From: Christensenellaceae bacterium
GTDB taxonomy: Bacteria; Bacillota; Clostridia; Christensenellales; Aristaeellaceae
Direction of reading: 5' to 3'
Assembly: GCA_020025205.1 (NCBI GenBank)
Contig: JAHHSO010000021.1
Location: forward strand, 1-34,799
Length of the DNA: 34,799 nt
Below, piece by piece: positions 24,618 through 32,792 of this stretch (its first letter is position 1; each line of letters begins with the position of its first letter). A program made the position numbers and the translations under genes. The notes below the pieces were generated by a model. The model ran no database searches and had not been told where the DNA came from. It saw nothing but the letters and a program-made list of their open reading frames with translations.

Positions 24618-24646
24618 ATGATACACGTTTTGTTCCTGCCTGTCAA
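24618..24646 (-). promoter_or_regulatory. sigma-A promoter of the XRE-opp operon
   Basis: Minus strand TTGACA (24641-24646), 17-base spacer, TATCAT (24618-24623). The best promoter seen upstream of the Opp locus; no good separate promoter was found directly before oppA. Confidence 0.85.
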
Positions 24647-24659
24647 GCGAATTTCTTTA

Positions 24660-25174
24660 TTTTAACTCATTGATAATATGAAACTTATTCAACATTGAAG
24701 GATTTTATCACGTTCGTTTTCGCTTCTTTCCCTGCCTCCTTTTTCCTTTCGTGCCTCTGATTTTTTCTTATATTTCAACATATTCTATTTTCTTTTTTCC
24801 ACTTTTCTCTTCGCTTTTTCACAAATTCTCATCATGTATAATTTATGAGCCGTTTTTGCATATTTTTTCAAAGTGTGATAAAAACTGACTGCTGGGGAAA
24901 AACTTTTTTCTTTTTTTCTTCCATTCATTTTTCTAAAATCATCATTCTTTTTGTCTTTTTCTCTCGTATTCATCCTTTTTTCGCTTCCTTTCCTGCCCCA
25001 GAAAGCATTCTTATCGGCGTTCAGCTTCCGATTTAGAAAATGCGGCAGTCATACGTTTTGCATATTTTATCTTCCTTATATCGTTTCATCACGGCTGCAA
25101 GAAAGGGCATTTCAATTTTTAAGCTCTATTTCAACTAAAGCCGTTTATGCAAAATCAAAAAACACTGCGCATAT
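24660..25174. other. AT-rich intergenic region, no gene supported
   Basis: About 500 bases, plus strand dominated by T and C runs. Small open frames exist (one lysine-rich on the minus strand) but lack ribosome binding sites or recognisable content. No RNA gene recognised. Confidence 0.45.
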
Positions 25175-25204
25175 TAAAAACAGGCGAACTGAATTCGCCT
25201 GTCC
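25175..25204 (-). terminator. terminator after the PIG-V-like gene
   Basis: Minus-strand stem ACAGGCGAA / TTCGCCTGT (25194-25202 and 25180-25188) with a five-base loop and TTTTTAAT tail, 38 bases beyond the gene's stop. Confidence 0.85.
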
Positions 25205-25241
25205 ATCCATAATCATTTTTACTTTCTTTAATATAGGCAGT

Positions 25242-26468
25242 TCAGAAAACCAGCCCCCGCACTGCATATCCAAATGTAAATACCACAAGCAGTGCCGTGC
25301 TAACTGCAAGCACCACGCCGTGATGCCGATGCGTGCGCGCCTGAAGGAGCGGCAGCACGCATAATCCATAAAGGTATCGCGCGCCGGACAGCAGCCACGT
25401 CGGCGCGAGCACCGCCGCCACATACACAAAGCTGTACGCCGCCAGATCAAACGGCAGTTTCTTCTGGCCGAAAGCCAGCAGCACATAGACATAAAACATG
25501 GCTGCCAGCTGAAATCCCCATGTAAACAGCCAGTCCTCTTCCCCAACGGTATGCAGGAAATAGTACATCGTGTTGGATGTGGACTGCCAGAATGATCCCG
25601 CCTGCTGGAACCAGTTTTCCCGCTGATACGTCAAATACATCATCGGATCGCCTGTCACAACATAGTTAATTCCCCAGTAGATGAACAGTCCGCAAAAGAC
25701 GATCCATACCTGCCCCATGCAGGCCAGTACTGCGCGGGTCGAAAAGGTTTTTTTCGGTATTTTTTCCAGCAGCGCAATGATAAACAATCCAGATACAATC
25801 ACGCCGGGCATGCGCGTGAGTGCGCTGAGCATGCCGCACAGCGCCGCAAGCCACGGCTTCCCCCTCCTGAGCAGGCACACAGCCGCCAGCGTCAGGAAGA
25901 TAAACAGCGATTCCGTGTACACACATCCGAGGAAAACGCTCATCGGATTGAGCAGGAAGTACGCCAGCGCCATGCGTGCCGCCTTCCTTCCAAAAAGCCC
26001 ATAAGCCAGATCATACACCAGTGCCCCCGCGCCCGATGCACACAAAACCGAAACCGCCGTGCCGGCAGCAAAGAGATTCCCGGCAAAAAGCGGCGAAATA
26101 AGGCGCATCAATGCCGAATATAGCGGAAAGAAGACCAGCCTAAGCCGGTCATCTCCAACAGCGGTATAGCCATTTTGCGCAATCCCCAGATAATGCCGGG
26201 CATCCCAATGCACCCAAAGCGGTTCAAGCGCCTCCATAAACGGCTGACTGGCTGTTTCGTCCATGCGGTACATCGCATAGGCCAGCAGAGCGATCACCAC
26301 CCGACCAACCAGTACGCAAAGTGCCGCAAGCGCCAATTCTGAACCGGGCGTCTTAACTTGCAGCCATTCTTTTTCCTGCCCGCGCAGCATCCTCACGAAG
26401 CGCACGAAAAGCTGCACCCCGCAAAAGCCCATCAGCAAAATCGACAAAGCCGAAGCCAGTTTTTCCAT
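25242..26468 (-). CDS. PIG-V-like GT-C mannosyltransferase
   Basis: 408 residues, about ten membrane spans. PIG-V family motifs are plain: WVHWDARHYLGIAQNGY after the first span (acidic HWD motif), LVFFPLYSALMRLI, and VYTESLFIFLTLAAVCLL. Relatives transfer mannose from a polyprenyl-phosphate donor on the outer face. It is different from the three GT-C genes at 10.5-14.6 kb. It starts seven bases after the stop of the coiled-coil gene, with GAGGT upstream, so the two are cotranscribed. Acceptor unknown. Confidence 0.85.
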   Translation of the reverse strand: MEKLASALSILLMGFCGVQLFVRFVRMLRGQEKEWLQVKTPGSELALAALCVLVGRVVIALLAYAMYRMDETASQPFMEALEPLWVHWDARHYLGIAQNGYTAVGDDRLRLVFFPLYSALMRLISPLFAGNLFAAGTAVSVLCASGAGALVYDLAYGLFGRKAARMALAYFLLNPMSVFLGCVYTESLFIFLTLAAVCLLRRGKPWLAALCGMLSALTRMPGVIVSGLFIIALLEKIPKKTFSTRAVLACMGQVWIVFCGLFIYWGINYVVTGDPMMYLTYQRENWFQQAGSFWQSTSNTMYYFLHTVGEEDWLFTWGFQLAAMFYVYVLLAFGQKKLPFDLAAYSFVYVAAVLAPTWLLSGARYLYGLCVLPLLQARTHRHHGVVLAVSTALLVVFTFGYAVRGLVF

Positions 26469-26475
26469 TCAGCTT

Positions 26476-27669
26476 TTACCTCTTGCGGCGTGGGAATTTT
26501 ATTGCGGGCATTTTTGCCGTGTGGAAAGCATCTTTCGGATCAATGCGAGGCGGCAGAGACGCAATGGGAGAAATCTCATCATTATCCGGCTCAATCATCT
26601 GAGAGACACGCTCTTTCAGTTTGCTCTTGAGCTTCGCCGCTTTTTCTTCTTCCTGAATCTTGGGCCACTTCGGCGGGGCAGGCAGTGTGTCCACCGTTTC
26701 GCCTGTCACATATTCGCTGTACGCGGGTTCCTGTCGGCGGCGCATTTCTGCATCATAAGCCGCTTTCTTGCGCTGGTACTCTGCCATTTCTCGCTCATAC
26801 TGCGCTTTCTTCTTTTCATATTCAGCCATTTTGCGCGCATATTCTGCCTGCTGTGCGCTGTATGTGCTCTGCTGCCCGGCGCTGTATGCCTGCTGTGCTT
26901 TATCGTTCATCCCCGCAGCACGAGCAGCTTGCGTTCTGCGTCTCTGCTCGGTTCCACGCGATGCCTGATACTTGTTTTTCTGCTCCTCTTCATACGGAGC
27001 CTGTGCTTCGCGCTTCTGCTCCGCTTCGTAGGCGGCCTGTGCTTCGCGCTTCCGCTCCGCTTCGTAGGCGGCTTGTGCTTTGCGCTTCTGCTCTGCTTCG
27101 TAGGCCGCCTGACGTGATGCAGCCTGCTGTTCATCCGCCATCTGCATGCGCCATGCGTCAATCTCTGCCCTGCGGCGCTCAACCTCAGCAGCACCGGGGC
27201 CTTCAGAATGAACCGCTGCATAGCGCTGCGTCTCATTCACGTCATTCGTCGGCCGTGTACCATAGCGCATGCCCGGATAGGCATGTGCATCCGGCATGTT
27301 GTGCGTTTCAGGCATCCTGCGGAATTCAGGAACAGGCTCGCGTCTTTGCTGCATCAACGGTTCCGCCTCGCGGCGAACCGCCGCGTGAGCGCGCGCCTTG
27401 ACAGGTTCTTGCTGCTCTTCCTCGTCCACATGCAGCATGCGGCGCACGCGTTGAGCTGCTCTATGGTAAGGCCGCCAGCGAATCAACCACACCAGCCAGT
27501 CCATCACCAGTCCAACAGCGATGATAATCGCCGCAATCGCCAGCCAATTTTTCCCCAGAAATTCCAAAACGGTGGTATGCTCCGTATCAAACAGCGCCCA
27601 TATGCTGTTGACCAGCGCACGCACCCAGCCCATCAGTACATTAAATAACGAATCCGCCAGTGTTCCCAT
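26476..27669 (-). CDS. membrane-anchored coiled-coil protein with tandem repeats
   Basis: 397 residues. An N-terminal hydrophobic, partly amphipathic stretch (4-27) and a span at about 42-63 (IAAIIIAVGLVMDWLVWLI) put the rest in the cytoplasm, given the positive RWRPYHRAAQRVRR that follows. The middle has four 12-residue repeats (AAYEAEQKRKAQ type), then a helical part built on a seven-residue unit (AEYARKMAEYEKKKAQYERE). The tail is charged and ends RRKR. No catalytic motif. Start: GGAGG lies about five bases before ATG 27669. It stands between cdaR and the PIG-V gene. Function unknown; a scaffold is the obvious guess. Confidence 0.75.
   Translation of the reverse strand: MGTLADSLFNVLMGWVRALVNSIWALFDTEHTTVLEFLGKNWLAIAAIIIAVGLVMDWLVWLIRWRPYHRAAQRVRRMLHVDEEEQQEPVKARAHAAVRREAEPLMQQRREPVPEFRRMPETHNMPDAHAYPGMRYGTRPTNDVNETQRYAAVHSEGPGAAEVERRRAEIDAWRMQMADEQQAASRQAAYEAEQKRKAQAAYEAERKREAQAAYEAEQKREAQAPYEEEQKNKYQASRGTEQRRRTQAARAAGMNDKAQQAYSAGQQSTYSAQQAEYARKMAEYEKKKAQYEREMAEYQRKKAAYDAEMRRRQEPAYSEYVTGETVDTLPAPPKWPKIQEEEKAAKLKSKLKERVSQMIEPDNDEISPIASLPPRIDPKDAFHTAKMPAIKFPRRKR
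26963..27106. repeat. 36-bp tandem repeats inside the coiled-coil gene
   Basis: Three near-identical 36-base units (26999-27034, 27035-27070, 27071-27106) and one decayed unit (26963-26998), encoding the 12-residue repeats. Confidence 0.9.
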
Positions 27670-27700
27670 ATTTCCTCCATTCTTCAGCCTTGCAGCAAGC

Positions 27701-27779
27701 AAAAAAGGCCGCTCCACGCTTTTTCGTCCGCAGAGGATGAAGAAAGACGCTTTGCAGCCCTGCGGCCCGATATGCCCCG
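27701..27779 (-). terminator. possible terminator between cdaR and the coiled-coil gene
   Basis: Minus strand GGCCGC and GCGGCC can pair around a long loop and are followed by TTTTTT at 27701-27706. Smaller pairings inside (CCGCAG/CTGCGG) are alternatives. Only a tentative call. Confidence 0.35.
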
Positions 27780-29111
27780 TCAGGGGGTTTTCGTTTCAAT
27801 GGTCGCCTCAACCTGCGGCATACTGAGCGCACAGGTGAATTTTTTAGGATTATCGATGTGAATTTGAACTGGCACTTCGTGCGTGCCGTCCTCCAGCCCC
27901 TCAAGATCCACGAACAGATGAATATTCTGCATCTCAAGTCCTTCGACAAAATGATATCCGCCCTTGATCTGTACATGTACACGAGAATTGGACAGCGTGA
28001 CGCTCTGCTCTTGGCTGACACCCTCTATGTCGATTGGAACATTATTCAATGTGCGTTCAACAATCTTCTCTCGAATTCGTGCAATGACTCCCATCTCCGT
28101 TGGAAGCGTGTTATCCACCCCGGCCGGACGCTTGAGTTTCACCTGTCCGCTCCTGTCACCGTTTGCCCCGGTGATATCCAGAGGCGTATCCGTTGTCAAG
28201 GTGTAAATCGAATCCAGCATTTCCTGTCGTGCAGCCACAAGCAGCTCGCTTTCCGCCAGCTCAACGCCATACAGCTCGTATCCCTCTGCCGGATCGCCCG
28301 TCACAAAATTTCTTTCATCCAGCCGCACATACTTCATCGGCGAAAGCTCCGTTTCAACGATGACCGCATCGGTAATCACCGACTGATTGGTCACTTCGAT
28401 CTTATTGGATTCAATTTTTCCGCCCTTGGCATCCTGAATTTCAATGCCAAGCGCCGTCCTGTCGTTCATGCGTTCTGCGCTGAGCACGGACTGATCCAAT
28501 CGCACAACGATTCGCGCCGCTTTGGAAACCAGCGACTGCGGGCCGGAAACAGCCAGCGTCGAAGGATCGGTCTTATAATTGTCCAGATACAGGCCTTCTG
28601 GCAGCTTTCCCGTAATTTCCAAAACAACGGGGACGCGCTTGGTGATATAGCGTTCCACGTGAACGGTCACATGATCCGGTTCGCAGGAAACCACCGGGCC
28701 ATACAGTTGGGAAGAATAGACGATGGACAGCTCATTTTCGCCCTCGCCCTTCACCTGCGACAATTCAAAGTGCGGATTATAGGCCGTGCCGCTGACGCGA
28801 TTGAAATTGGACTGAGCCACTTCGACCGTCATCTTGACAGCAGGCACCAGCTCGGACAAATCATCCATGACGATATAGCCGCGGCTCTTGAGTGTCGTTT
28901 CTCCAATAACGCTCGTCGCCACATTAGGAAAAGTCTTGTGTCGGGTCAGCGTGCCGTCGGACGCCACAAGGACGCTCCAAATCGTCACCGCTATCAAGAA
29001 GGACATGACGATCATGAACCCCTTGTTGCCCATAGCTCCCGCAAGCATTTTCCTCAGTTTTCTGAACGGGCCGCGTCCCTCATTTCTTTTGGTCGGCCTG
29101 CTGTTCATCAT
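27780..29111 (-). CDS. cdaR: YbbR-domain regulator of diadenylate cyclase (CdaR)
   Basis: 443 residues. A short cytoplasmic lead, one membrane span near residues 33-50 (IVMSFLIAVTIWSVLVAS), then repeated YbbR domains outside the cell: units such as HKTFPNVATSVIGE, HVTVHVERYITKRVPV, and KIVERTLNNVPIDIEG mark their starts. CdaR binds CdaA and adjusts c-di-AMP synthesis. The frame is open to 29276; GGAGG at the end of the cdaA message fits ATG 29111 and gives a proper cytoplasmic N-terminus. It overlaps cdaA by 32 bases. The usual third gene, glmM, is not present. Confidence 0.9.
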   Translation of the reverse strand: MMNSRPTKRNEGRGPFRKLRKMLAGAMGNKGFMIVMSFLIAVTIWSVLVASDGTLTRHKTFPNVATSVIGETTLKSRGYIVMDDLSELVPAVKMTVEVAQSNFNRVSGTAYNPHFELSQVKGEGENELSIVYSSQLYGPVVSCEPDHVTVHVERYITKRVPVVLEITGKLPEGLYLDNYKTDPSTLAVSGPQSLVSKAARIVVRLDQSVLSAERMNDRTALGIEIQDAKGGKIESNKIEVTNQSVITDAVIVETELSPMKYVRLDERNFVTGDPAEGYELYGVELAESELLVAARQEMLDSIYTLTTDTPLDITGANGDRSGQVKLKRPAGVDNTLPTEMGVIARIREKIVERTLNNVPIDIEGVSQEQSVTLSNSRVHVQIKGGYHFVEGLEMQNIHLFVDLEGLEDGTHEVPVQIHIDNPKKFTCALSMPQVEATIETKTP

Positions 29112-29964
29112 GAGCTTCTTTCCTCCTTTGCCTGAAATGTAGCAGCGATGTGCGGCTCTCCTTCTGCTCGTGGTCATAAATACCGTGCAGAATTTGGCGC
29201 AGCGACGCCTCATCAAGATGGCGGACAAGGTGGCCGCCCTCTGCCATGGAGATAATGCCCGTCTCTTCGGAAACAATAAACACAGTTGCGTCAGAAACTT
29301 CGCTCATGCCCAAGCCCGCACGATGGCGCGTGCCCAAATCACGGCCCACGCCAGTCGTATCCGACAGCCTGAGCAGGCAGGCCGCCGAAACCACACGATC
29401 GCCGCGCACAACAATGGCGCCATCATGCAAAGGGGTGTTTGGCTCAAATATGTTTTCAATCAGCGGCTGAGAAACCAGTCCATCCACCCTTGTGCCAGTT
29501 GCAATGATGTCGTTGAGACGGATCTTGTTCTCTATGACGATCAGCGCACCCACGCGCCGGCGGGACATATGCTCCAGTGCCAGAATCATCTCATCAATAA
29601 CCAGCTCCGCATTGTCCATCGCCTGACGCCCTGAAGATGAATCAAAGACCGAATTGTTGCCCAGCTCTTCCAGAATACGCCTAATTTCCGATTGGAAAAG
29701 TACAATTAAAAGCACCGGGCCGGCATTGATCAGCCACGCCAGCAGGGCGTGAATGGTTCGCATGCCCAAGGCATCGCTCAGCCAGGTGGCGACAAGCAAA
29801 ATAAAAATGCCTTTGATCGTCTGGGAAACGCGCGTATGGCGCACGTGAACCAGCATCTCATAAATGATGAATGTCACCAGCGCTATGTCAATCAGGTCAA
29901 CCAAACGCGGCCTGTTCAAAAGATTCCACAGGATGGCAGACACCTGCTCCCCGATTGCTTTCAC
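29080..29964 (-). CDS. cdaA: diadenylate cyclase CdaA
   Basis: 294 residues. Makes c-di-AMP from two ATP. Three membrane spans (about 22-41, 48-66, 73-92) lead to the DAC domain with both catalytic motifs: DGA at 181-183 in LHDGAIVV and RHR at 213-215 in GTRHRAGLGMSE. The open frame continues upstream, but AAGGAGG is seven bases from GTG 29964, giving the typical short cytoplasmic N-terminus (MKAIGEQ), so GTG is the start. A TATAAT lies about 30 bases upstream. Order cdaA-cdaR is the standard one in Bacillota. Confidence 0.96.
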   Translation of the reverse strand: MKAIGEQVSAILWNLLNRPRLVDLIDIALVTFIIYEMLVHVRHTRVSQTIKGIFILLVATWLSDALGMRTIHALLAWLINAGPVLLIVLFQSEIRRILEELGNNSVFDSSSGRQAMDNAELVIDEMILALEHMSRRRVGALIVIENKIRLNDIIATGTRVDGLVSQPLIENIFEPNTPLHDGAIVVRGDRVVSAACLLRLSDTTGVGRDLGTRHRAGLGMSEVSDATVFIVSEETGIISMAEGGHLVRHLDEASLRQILHGIYDHEQKESRTSLLHFRQRRKEAHDEQQADQKK

Positions 29965-29993
29965 GGCACTTCCTCCTTGCATCATGTGTTCCT

Positions 29994-29999
29994 ATTATA
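29994..29999 (-). promoter_or_regulatory. probable -10 of the cdaA promoter
   Basis: TATAAT on the minus strand, 30 bases before the cdaA start. The -35 region is not consensus at a 17-base spacing. Confidence 0.45.
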
Positions 30000-30046
30000 C
30001 ACCATCCGTTTCCGTAAAGACAGGGGGGATCGAATGTTATTTGAGT

Positions 30047-30103
30047 AAAATTTTACCCCGCCGCCCGGTCTTTGGCAAAAATCCGGGAAGCGGGGCAAAA
30101 TTT
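30047..30103 (-). terminator. terminator/large inverted repeat after the DUF378 gene
   Basis: AAAATTTTACCCCGC (30047-30061) pairs with GCGGGGCAAAATTT (30090-30103) with one mismatch, and the inner CCCGG/CCGGG (30063-30067, 30083-30087) extends the stem. T runs flank both sides, so it can stop transcription in either direction. Confidence 0.75.
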
Positions 30104-30114
30104 CTGTTTGAATT

Positions 30115-30327
30115 TTAGCCGGCGTGATGTGCGGGCACCTTTTCGTGTCCCGCAAACAAAAGAGAAATACTCCAGATTCCCGCCGCGCCTATAATCGTAT
30201 ACAGGATGCGCGAGAGCATTGCCGCTTGTCCGCCGAAGAGAAACGCTACCAGATCAAACTGAAAAAGTCCGATCAGCCCCCAGTTGACCGCACCAACGAT
30301 CACCAGGATCAGTGAGAGACGATCCAT
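30115..30327 (-). CDS. DUF378 small membrane protein
   Basis: 70 residues, two membrane spans (about 3-24 and 38-60). DUF378 hallmarks are present: VIVGAVNWGLIGLFQFDLVA and LSRILYTIIGAAGIWSIS. The family is common in Bacillota and of unknown function. ATG 30327 is chosen because AAAGGAG is eight bases upstream; a GTG at 30336 would sit on it. It is the third gene downstream of walJ. Confidence 0.88.
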   Translation of the reverse strand: MDRLSLILVIVGAVNWGLIGLFQFDLVAFLFGGQAAMLSRILYTIIGAAGIWSISLLFAGHEKVPAHHAG

Positions 30328-30375
30328 AAACCTCACTCCTTTCTACACCGGCAGGATGCGCAGCAATGCCCTGAT

Positions 30376-30609
30376 TTATTCAATCTTTTTGTCTGGAAAC
30401 GCAAGCACTTTGCCCATTGTTCCTGTGAACTTTCTTTCCTGATGCGAAGATTCTCTGATATTTGTCAAAAGCCCCTCCTGTATACAGGCGTAAATCATCC
30501 GAACAGCATAAGACACAGCCGCCTCCGGCGGACAGTTCATTTCATCCGCCAGCGCCATGATGTCGTCATACACATCCTGTCTGAACGTCATTTGAACGTT
30601 TTTCTGCAT
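30376..30609 (-). CDS. ribbon-helix-helix-like small protein
   Basis: 77 residues. The N-terminus KNVQMTFRQDVYDDIMALAD and EMNCPPEAAVSYAVRMIYAC have the strand-helix-helix rhythm of MetJ/Arc-type DNA-binding proteins. The C-terminus (KFTGTMGKVLAFPDKK) is not typical. ATG 30609 has GGAGGTG about six bases upstream. It starts 12 bases after walJ. Family assignment is by pattern only. Confidence 0.6.
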   Translation of the reverse strand: MQKNVQMTFRQDVYDDIMALADEMNCPPEAAVSYAVRMIYACIQEGLLTNIRESSHQERKFTGTMGKVLAFPDKKIE

Positions 30610-30621
30610 CAAAGCACCTCC

Positions 30622-31461
30622 TCAGTCCATTCTGGCGCAGCAAAGCGGGGTTTCTTCTGCTTCTTCTCGAAGAACAACCATGTCCGACACGCGGTCACGT
30701 CGCGATACGCTGACGCGAATTTCGCTGCCCACCGCAAACCCTGCCTTTAAAAGCGCCTCACATACCGTATTATATGCCAGTTCTGGTAAATTATTGTCAG
30801 TAGAAAGATGCGACAAAAAAGCAGCTTTTGTGCCCCTTGCCGCCAGTTCGCACAGCGCACGGGCGCAGTCCTCGTTGCACAGATGGCCGCGTCTGCTCAA
30901 AATACGCTTCTTGAGCCGAACCGGATACGGCCCGCGCTGAACCATTTCGACATCGTGATTGGACTCGATGACAATTGCCTGACAGCCGGAAAGCGCATTC
31001 ATCCATCCCTCATCAATATGTCCCAAGTCCGTGGCAACACCGCAGCGAAGTCCATGACAGGAAAATGCATACCCCACCGGCTCCTGCGCATCATGCGGGA
31101 TGGCAAAAGGAGTTACATTGACCGGTCCTATATAAAAATCTTCTCCTGTATAGAATGTGCGCATGCAGTATGCGGGGATACCCGTTTCTTTTTGCAGGAT
31201 TCCCTGCCACGTTCCTTCGTTTGCATAGACAGGCAGCCCATATTTTCTGCACAGCACCCCCAGTCCGCGCACGTGATCCACATGCTCATGCGTGACAAGA
31301 ATTGCATCAATATCTTGCACATCTACGCCGATTTCATTCAAATTCGCCGTAATTCGTGCGGCGCTCACCCCTGCATCCACTAAAAGGCGGATTCCGCCGC
31401 AGGAGAGATAGACACTGTTTCCAGATGATCCAGAAAACAGCGGGCAAAGTGTCAATTGCAT
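30622..31461 (-). CDS. walJ: MBL-fold metallo-hydrolase, WalJ/YycJ type
   Basis: 279 residues. WalJ is a cytoplasmic beta-lactamase-fold hydrolase linked to cell-wall and division control in Bacillota; its substrate is not settled, and a nuclease role has been proposed. The family's opening CPLFSGSSGNSVYL, VDAGVS, and metal motif THEHVDH (57-63) are present. Further metal ligands appear in ATDLGHID and SNHDVEM and LSHLSTDNN. No walRK genes are nearby, unlike the usual cluster. The start at 31461 has only a distant purine block (AGAGGA), so a nearby alternative cannot be excluded. Confidence 0.9.
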   Translation of the reverse strand: MQLTLCPLFSGSSGNSVYLSCGGIRLLVDAGVSAARITANLNEIGVDVQDIDAILVTHEHVDHVRGLGVLCRKYGLPVYANEGTWQGILQKETGIPAYCMRTFYTGEDFYIGPVNVTPFAIPHDAQEPVGYAFSCHGLRCGVATDLGHIDEGWMNALSGCQAIVIESNHDVEMVQRGPYPVRLKKRILSRRGHLCNEDCARALCELAARGTKAAFLSHLSTDNNLPELAYNTVCEALLKAGFAVGSEIRVSVSRRDRVSDMVVLREEAEETPLCCARMD

Positions 31462-31464
31462 GGC

Positions 31465-31493
31465 TTTACAAAATCCTCTCTATCCGTTACAAT
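31465..31493 (+). promoter_or_regulatory. promoter of the 101-residue gene and gluQRS
   Basis: TTTACA (31465-31470), 17-base spacer, TACAAT (31488-31493). RNA would start near 31500, ahead of AAAGGAGA. Confidence 0.75.
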
Positions 31494-31500
31494 CTGTATT

Positions 31501-31529
31501 ATTATAGCGCAACTTTCGCGCCGCGTAAA
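31501..31529 (-). promoter_or_regulatory. promoter of the walJ operon
   Basis: Minus strand TTTACG (31524-31529), 17-base spacer, perfect TATAAT (31501-31506). It faces the plus-strand promoter at 31465-31493; each polymerase must cross the other's site. Confidence 0.7.
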
Positions 31530-31539
31530 GGAGACAAAC

Positions 31540-31845
31540 ATGAACAATTACCGTCTGTGGGGCCGAATCATCAACAGGCACCGCATTGAAAAAAGTGAAA
31601 CCATAGATATTGAAGACGGTGATATCGAAGCCGCTTTTCTTGAACTTTGCCGTCGCTTCGATGTGCAGCGTCCTCTCCAGCTGCCCAAACACAACCGCGA
31701 ATTTGAAAAATTTGGGCGCACCTTCTATTCAAAGGAACACTTTACCGAGCCAATTTCCTTTCAGAAGCTGGAAATTGAACTCTTAACTCCTGAGGGCGAA
31801 AATAAAAAGTACAGCGGTCCGCGCTCTCCGCTGACAGACGCGTGA
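31540..31845 (+). CDS. hypothetical protein coupled to gluQRS
   Basis: 101 residues, no family recognised. Contents: MNNYRLWGRIINRHRIEKSE, a long acidic helix (IDIEDGDIEAAFLELCRRFD), then PLQLPKHNREFEKFGRTFY and KLEIELLTPEGENKKYSGPR. The sequence looks like a small folded basic/acidic protein without membrane segments. ATG 31540 has AAAGGAGA upstream. Its TGA overlaps the GTG of gluQRS by four bases, so translation of the two is coupled. Confidence 0.8.
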   Translation: MNNYRLWGRIINRHRIEKSETIDIEDGDIEAAFLELCRRFDVQRPLQLPKHNREFEKFGRTFYSKEHFTEPISFQKLEIELLTPEGENKKYSGPRSPLTDA

Positions 31846-32765
31846 GCGTAACCGGGCGCTTTGCGCCAACGCCAAGCGGCCGCCTGCATCTGGGCAATCT
31901 GCTTTGCGCGCTGATTGCCTACCTGTCCGCCCGCAGCAGAGATGGACGGTTTCTTCTGCGCATTGAGGATCTGGATGTTCCCCGCTGTCCTGTCAGCCTC
32001 GCCCGGGAAGCCATGGCAGACCTGTCCTATCTGGGCATCACCTGGGACGAAACGCCGCTCTTCCAAAGCGAGCGTTCCGACATTTACCTGAAATACTTTG
32101 AGCATATCAAAAAGCAGGGTCTTTTGTACCCCTGCTTTTGTTCGCGTGCGCAGCTCCATGCCGCTCTCGCGCCCAACCGCGGCGACAACACCGCTGTTTA
32201 TCCCGGCACCTGCGCTAACCTGAGTCCCCTGGAAATTGCCGAAAAAATGAAATCACGCCGTCCCGCCATGCGTCTGCGCGTCCCTGATGAAACAATTGCC
32301 TTCACGGATTCGCACTACGGCCTCTATTCCGAGTATCTGCCCAAGGACTGCGGGGATTTCATCATTCAGCGTTCAGATGGGATTTTTGCTTATCAGTTGG
32401 CCGTCGTGGTGGACGATGCGCTCTCCGGGGTGAACGAGGTTGTGCGCGGCTGTGACATTCTGTCTTCTACCCCGCGTCAAATCTATTTGCAGCGTCTTCT
32501 TGCGTTTTCCACGCCGACCTATGCACATATTCCGCTTCTGGAAAGCCCAGATGGGCGCCGTCTGGCCAAACGCAGCGGCGATCTGGATTTGACACAGCTC
32601 TCCAAGCGTTTCTCGCGCGATGAAATTTTGGGCATACTTGCTTTCAGTATCGGCCTGCTTCCTGAAAACAGGCCTGCCGCCATGGAAGAACTGATTCGTA
32701 TCTTTGACTGGAAAAACGTCAAAACGGAGGACATCCGCCTGCCCGCAGGCATTCTGACAGGCTGA
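31842..32765 (+). CDS. gluQRS: glutamyl-Q tRNA(Asp) synthetase
   Basis: 307 residues, the size of GluQRS, which lacks the anticodon-binding domain of GluRS and attaches glutamate to queuosine 34 of tRNA-Asp. HIGH-type motif is HLGN (16-19) in TPSGRLHLGN, the KMSKS-type region is GRRLAKRSG. Zinc site: C98, C100, Y120 and C124 (CFC and YPGTC), as in E. coli. The motif RIEDLDVPRC also fits. GTG start, coupled to the upstream gene. Its presence implies queuosine in this organism, although no queuosine synthesis gene is in the window. Confidence 0.95.
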   Translation: MSVTGRFAPTPSGRLHLGNLLCALIAYLSARSRDGRFLLRIEDLDVPRCPVSLAREAMADLSYLGITWDETPLFQSERSDIYLKYFEHIKKQGLLYPCFCSRAQLHAALAPNRGDNTAVYPGTCANLSPLEIAEKMKSRRPAMRLRVPDETIAFTDSHYGLYSEYLPKDCGDFIIQRSDGIFAYQLAVVVDDALSGVNEVVRGCDILSSTPRQIYLQRLLAFSTPTYAHIPLLESPDGRRLAKRSGDLDLTQLSKRFSRDEILGILAFSIGLLPENRPAAMEELIRIFDWKNVKTEDIRLPAGILTG

Positions 32766-32792
32766 GCCTTCCGCCTGCAATCTCTTTCAGAG

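Noticed and set aside
24785..24973. Lysine-rich 62-residue frame on the minus strand
   Set aside because: Product of A-rich sequence, no spaced ribosome binding site and no recognisable motif.
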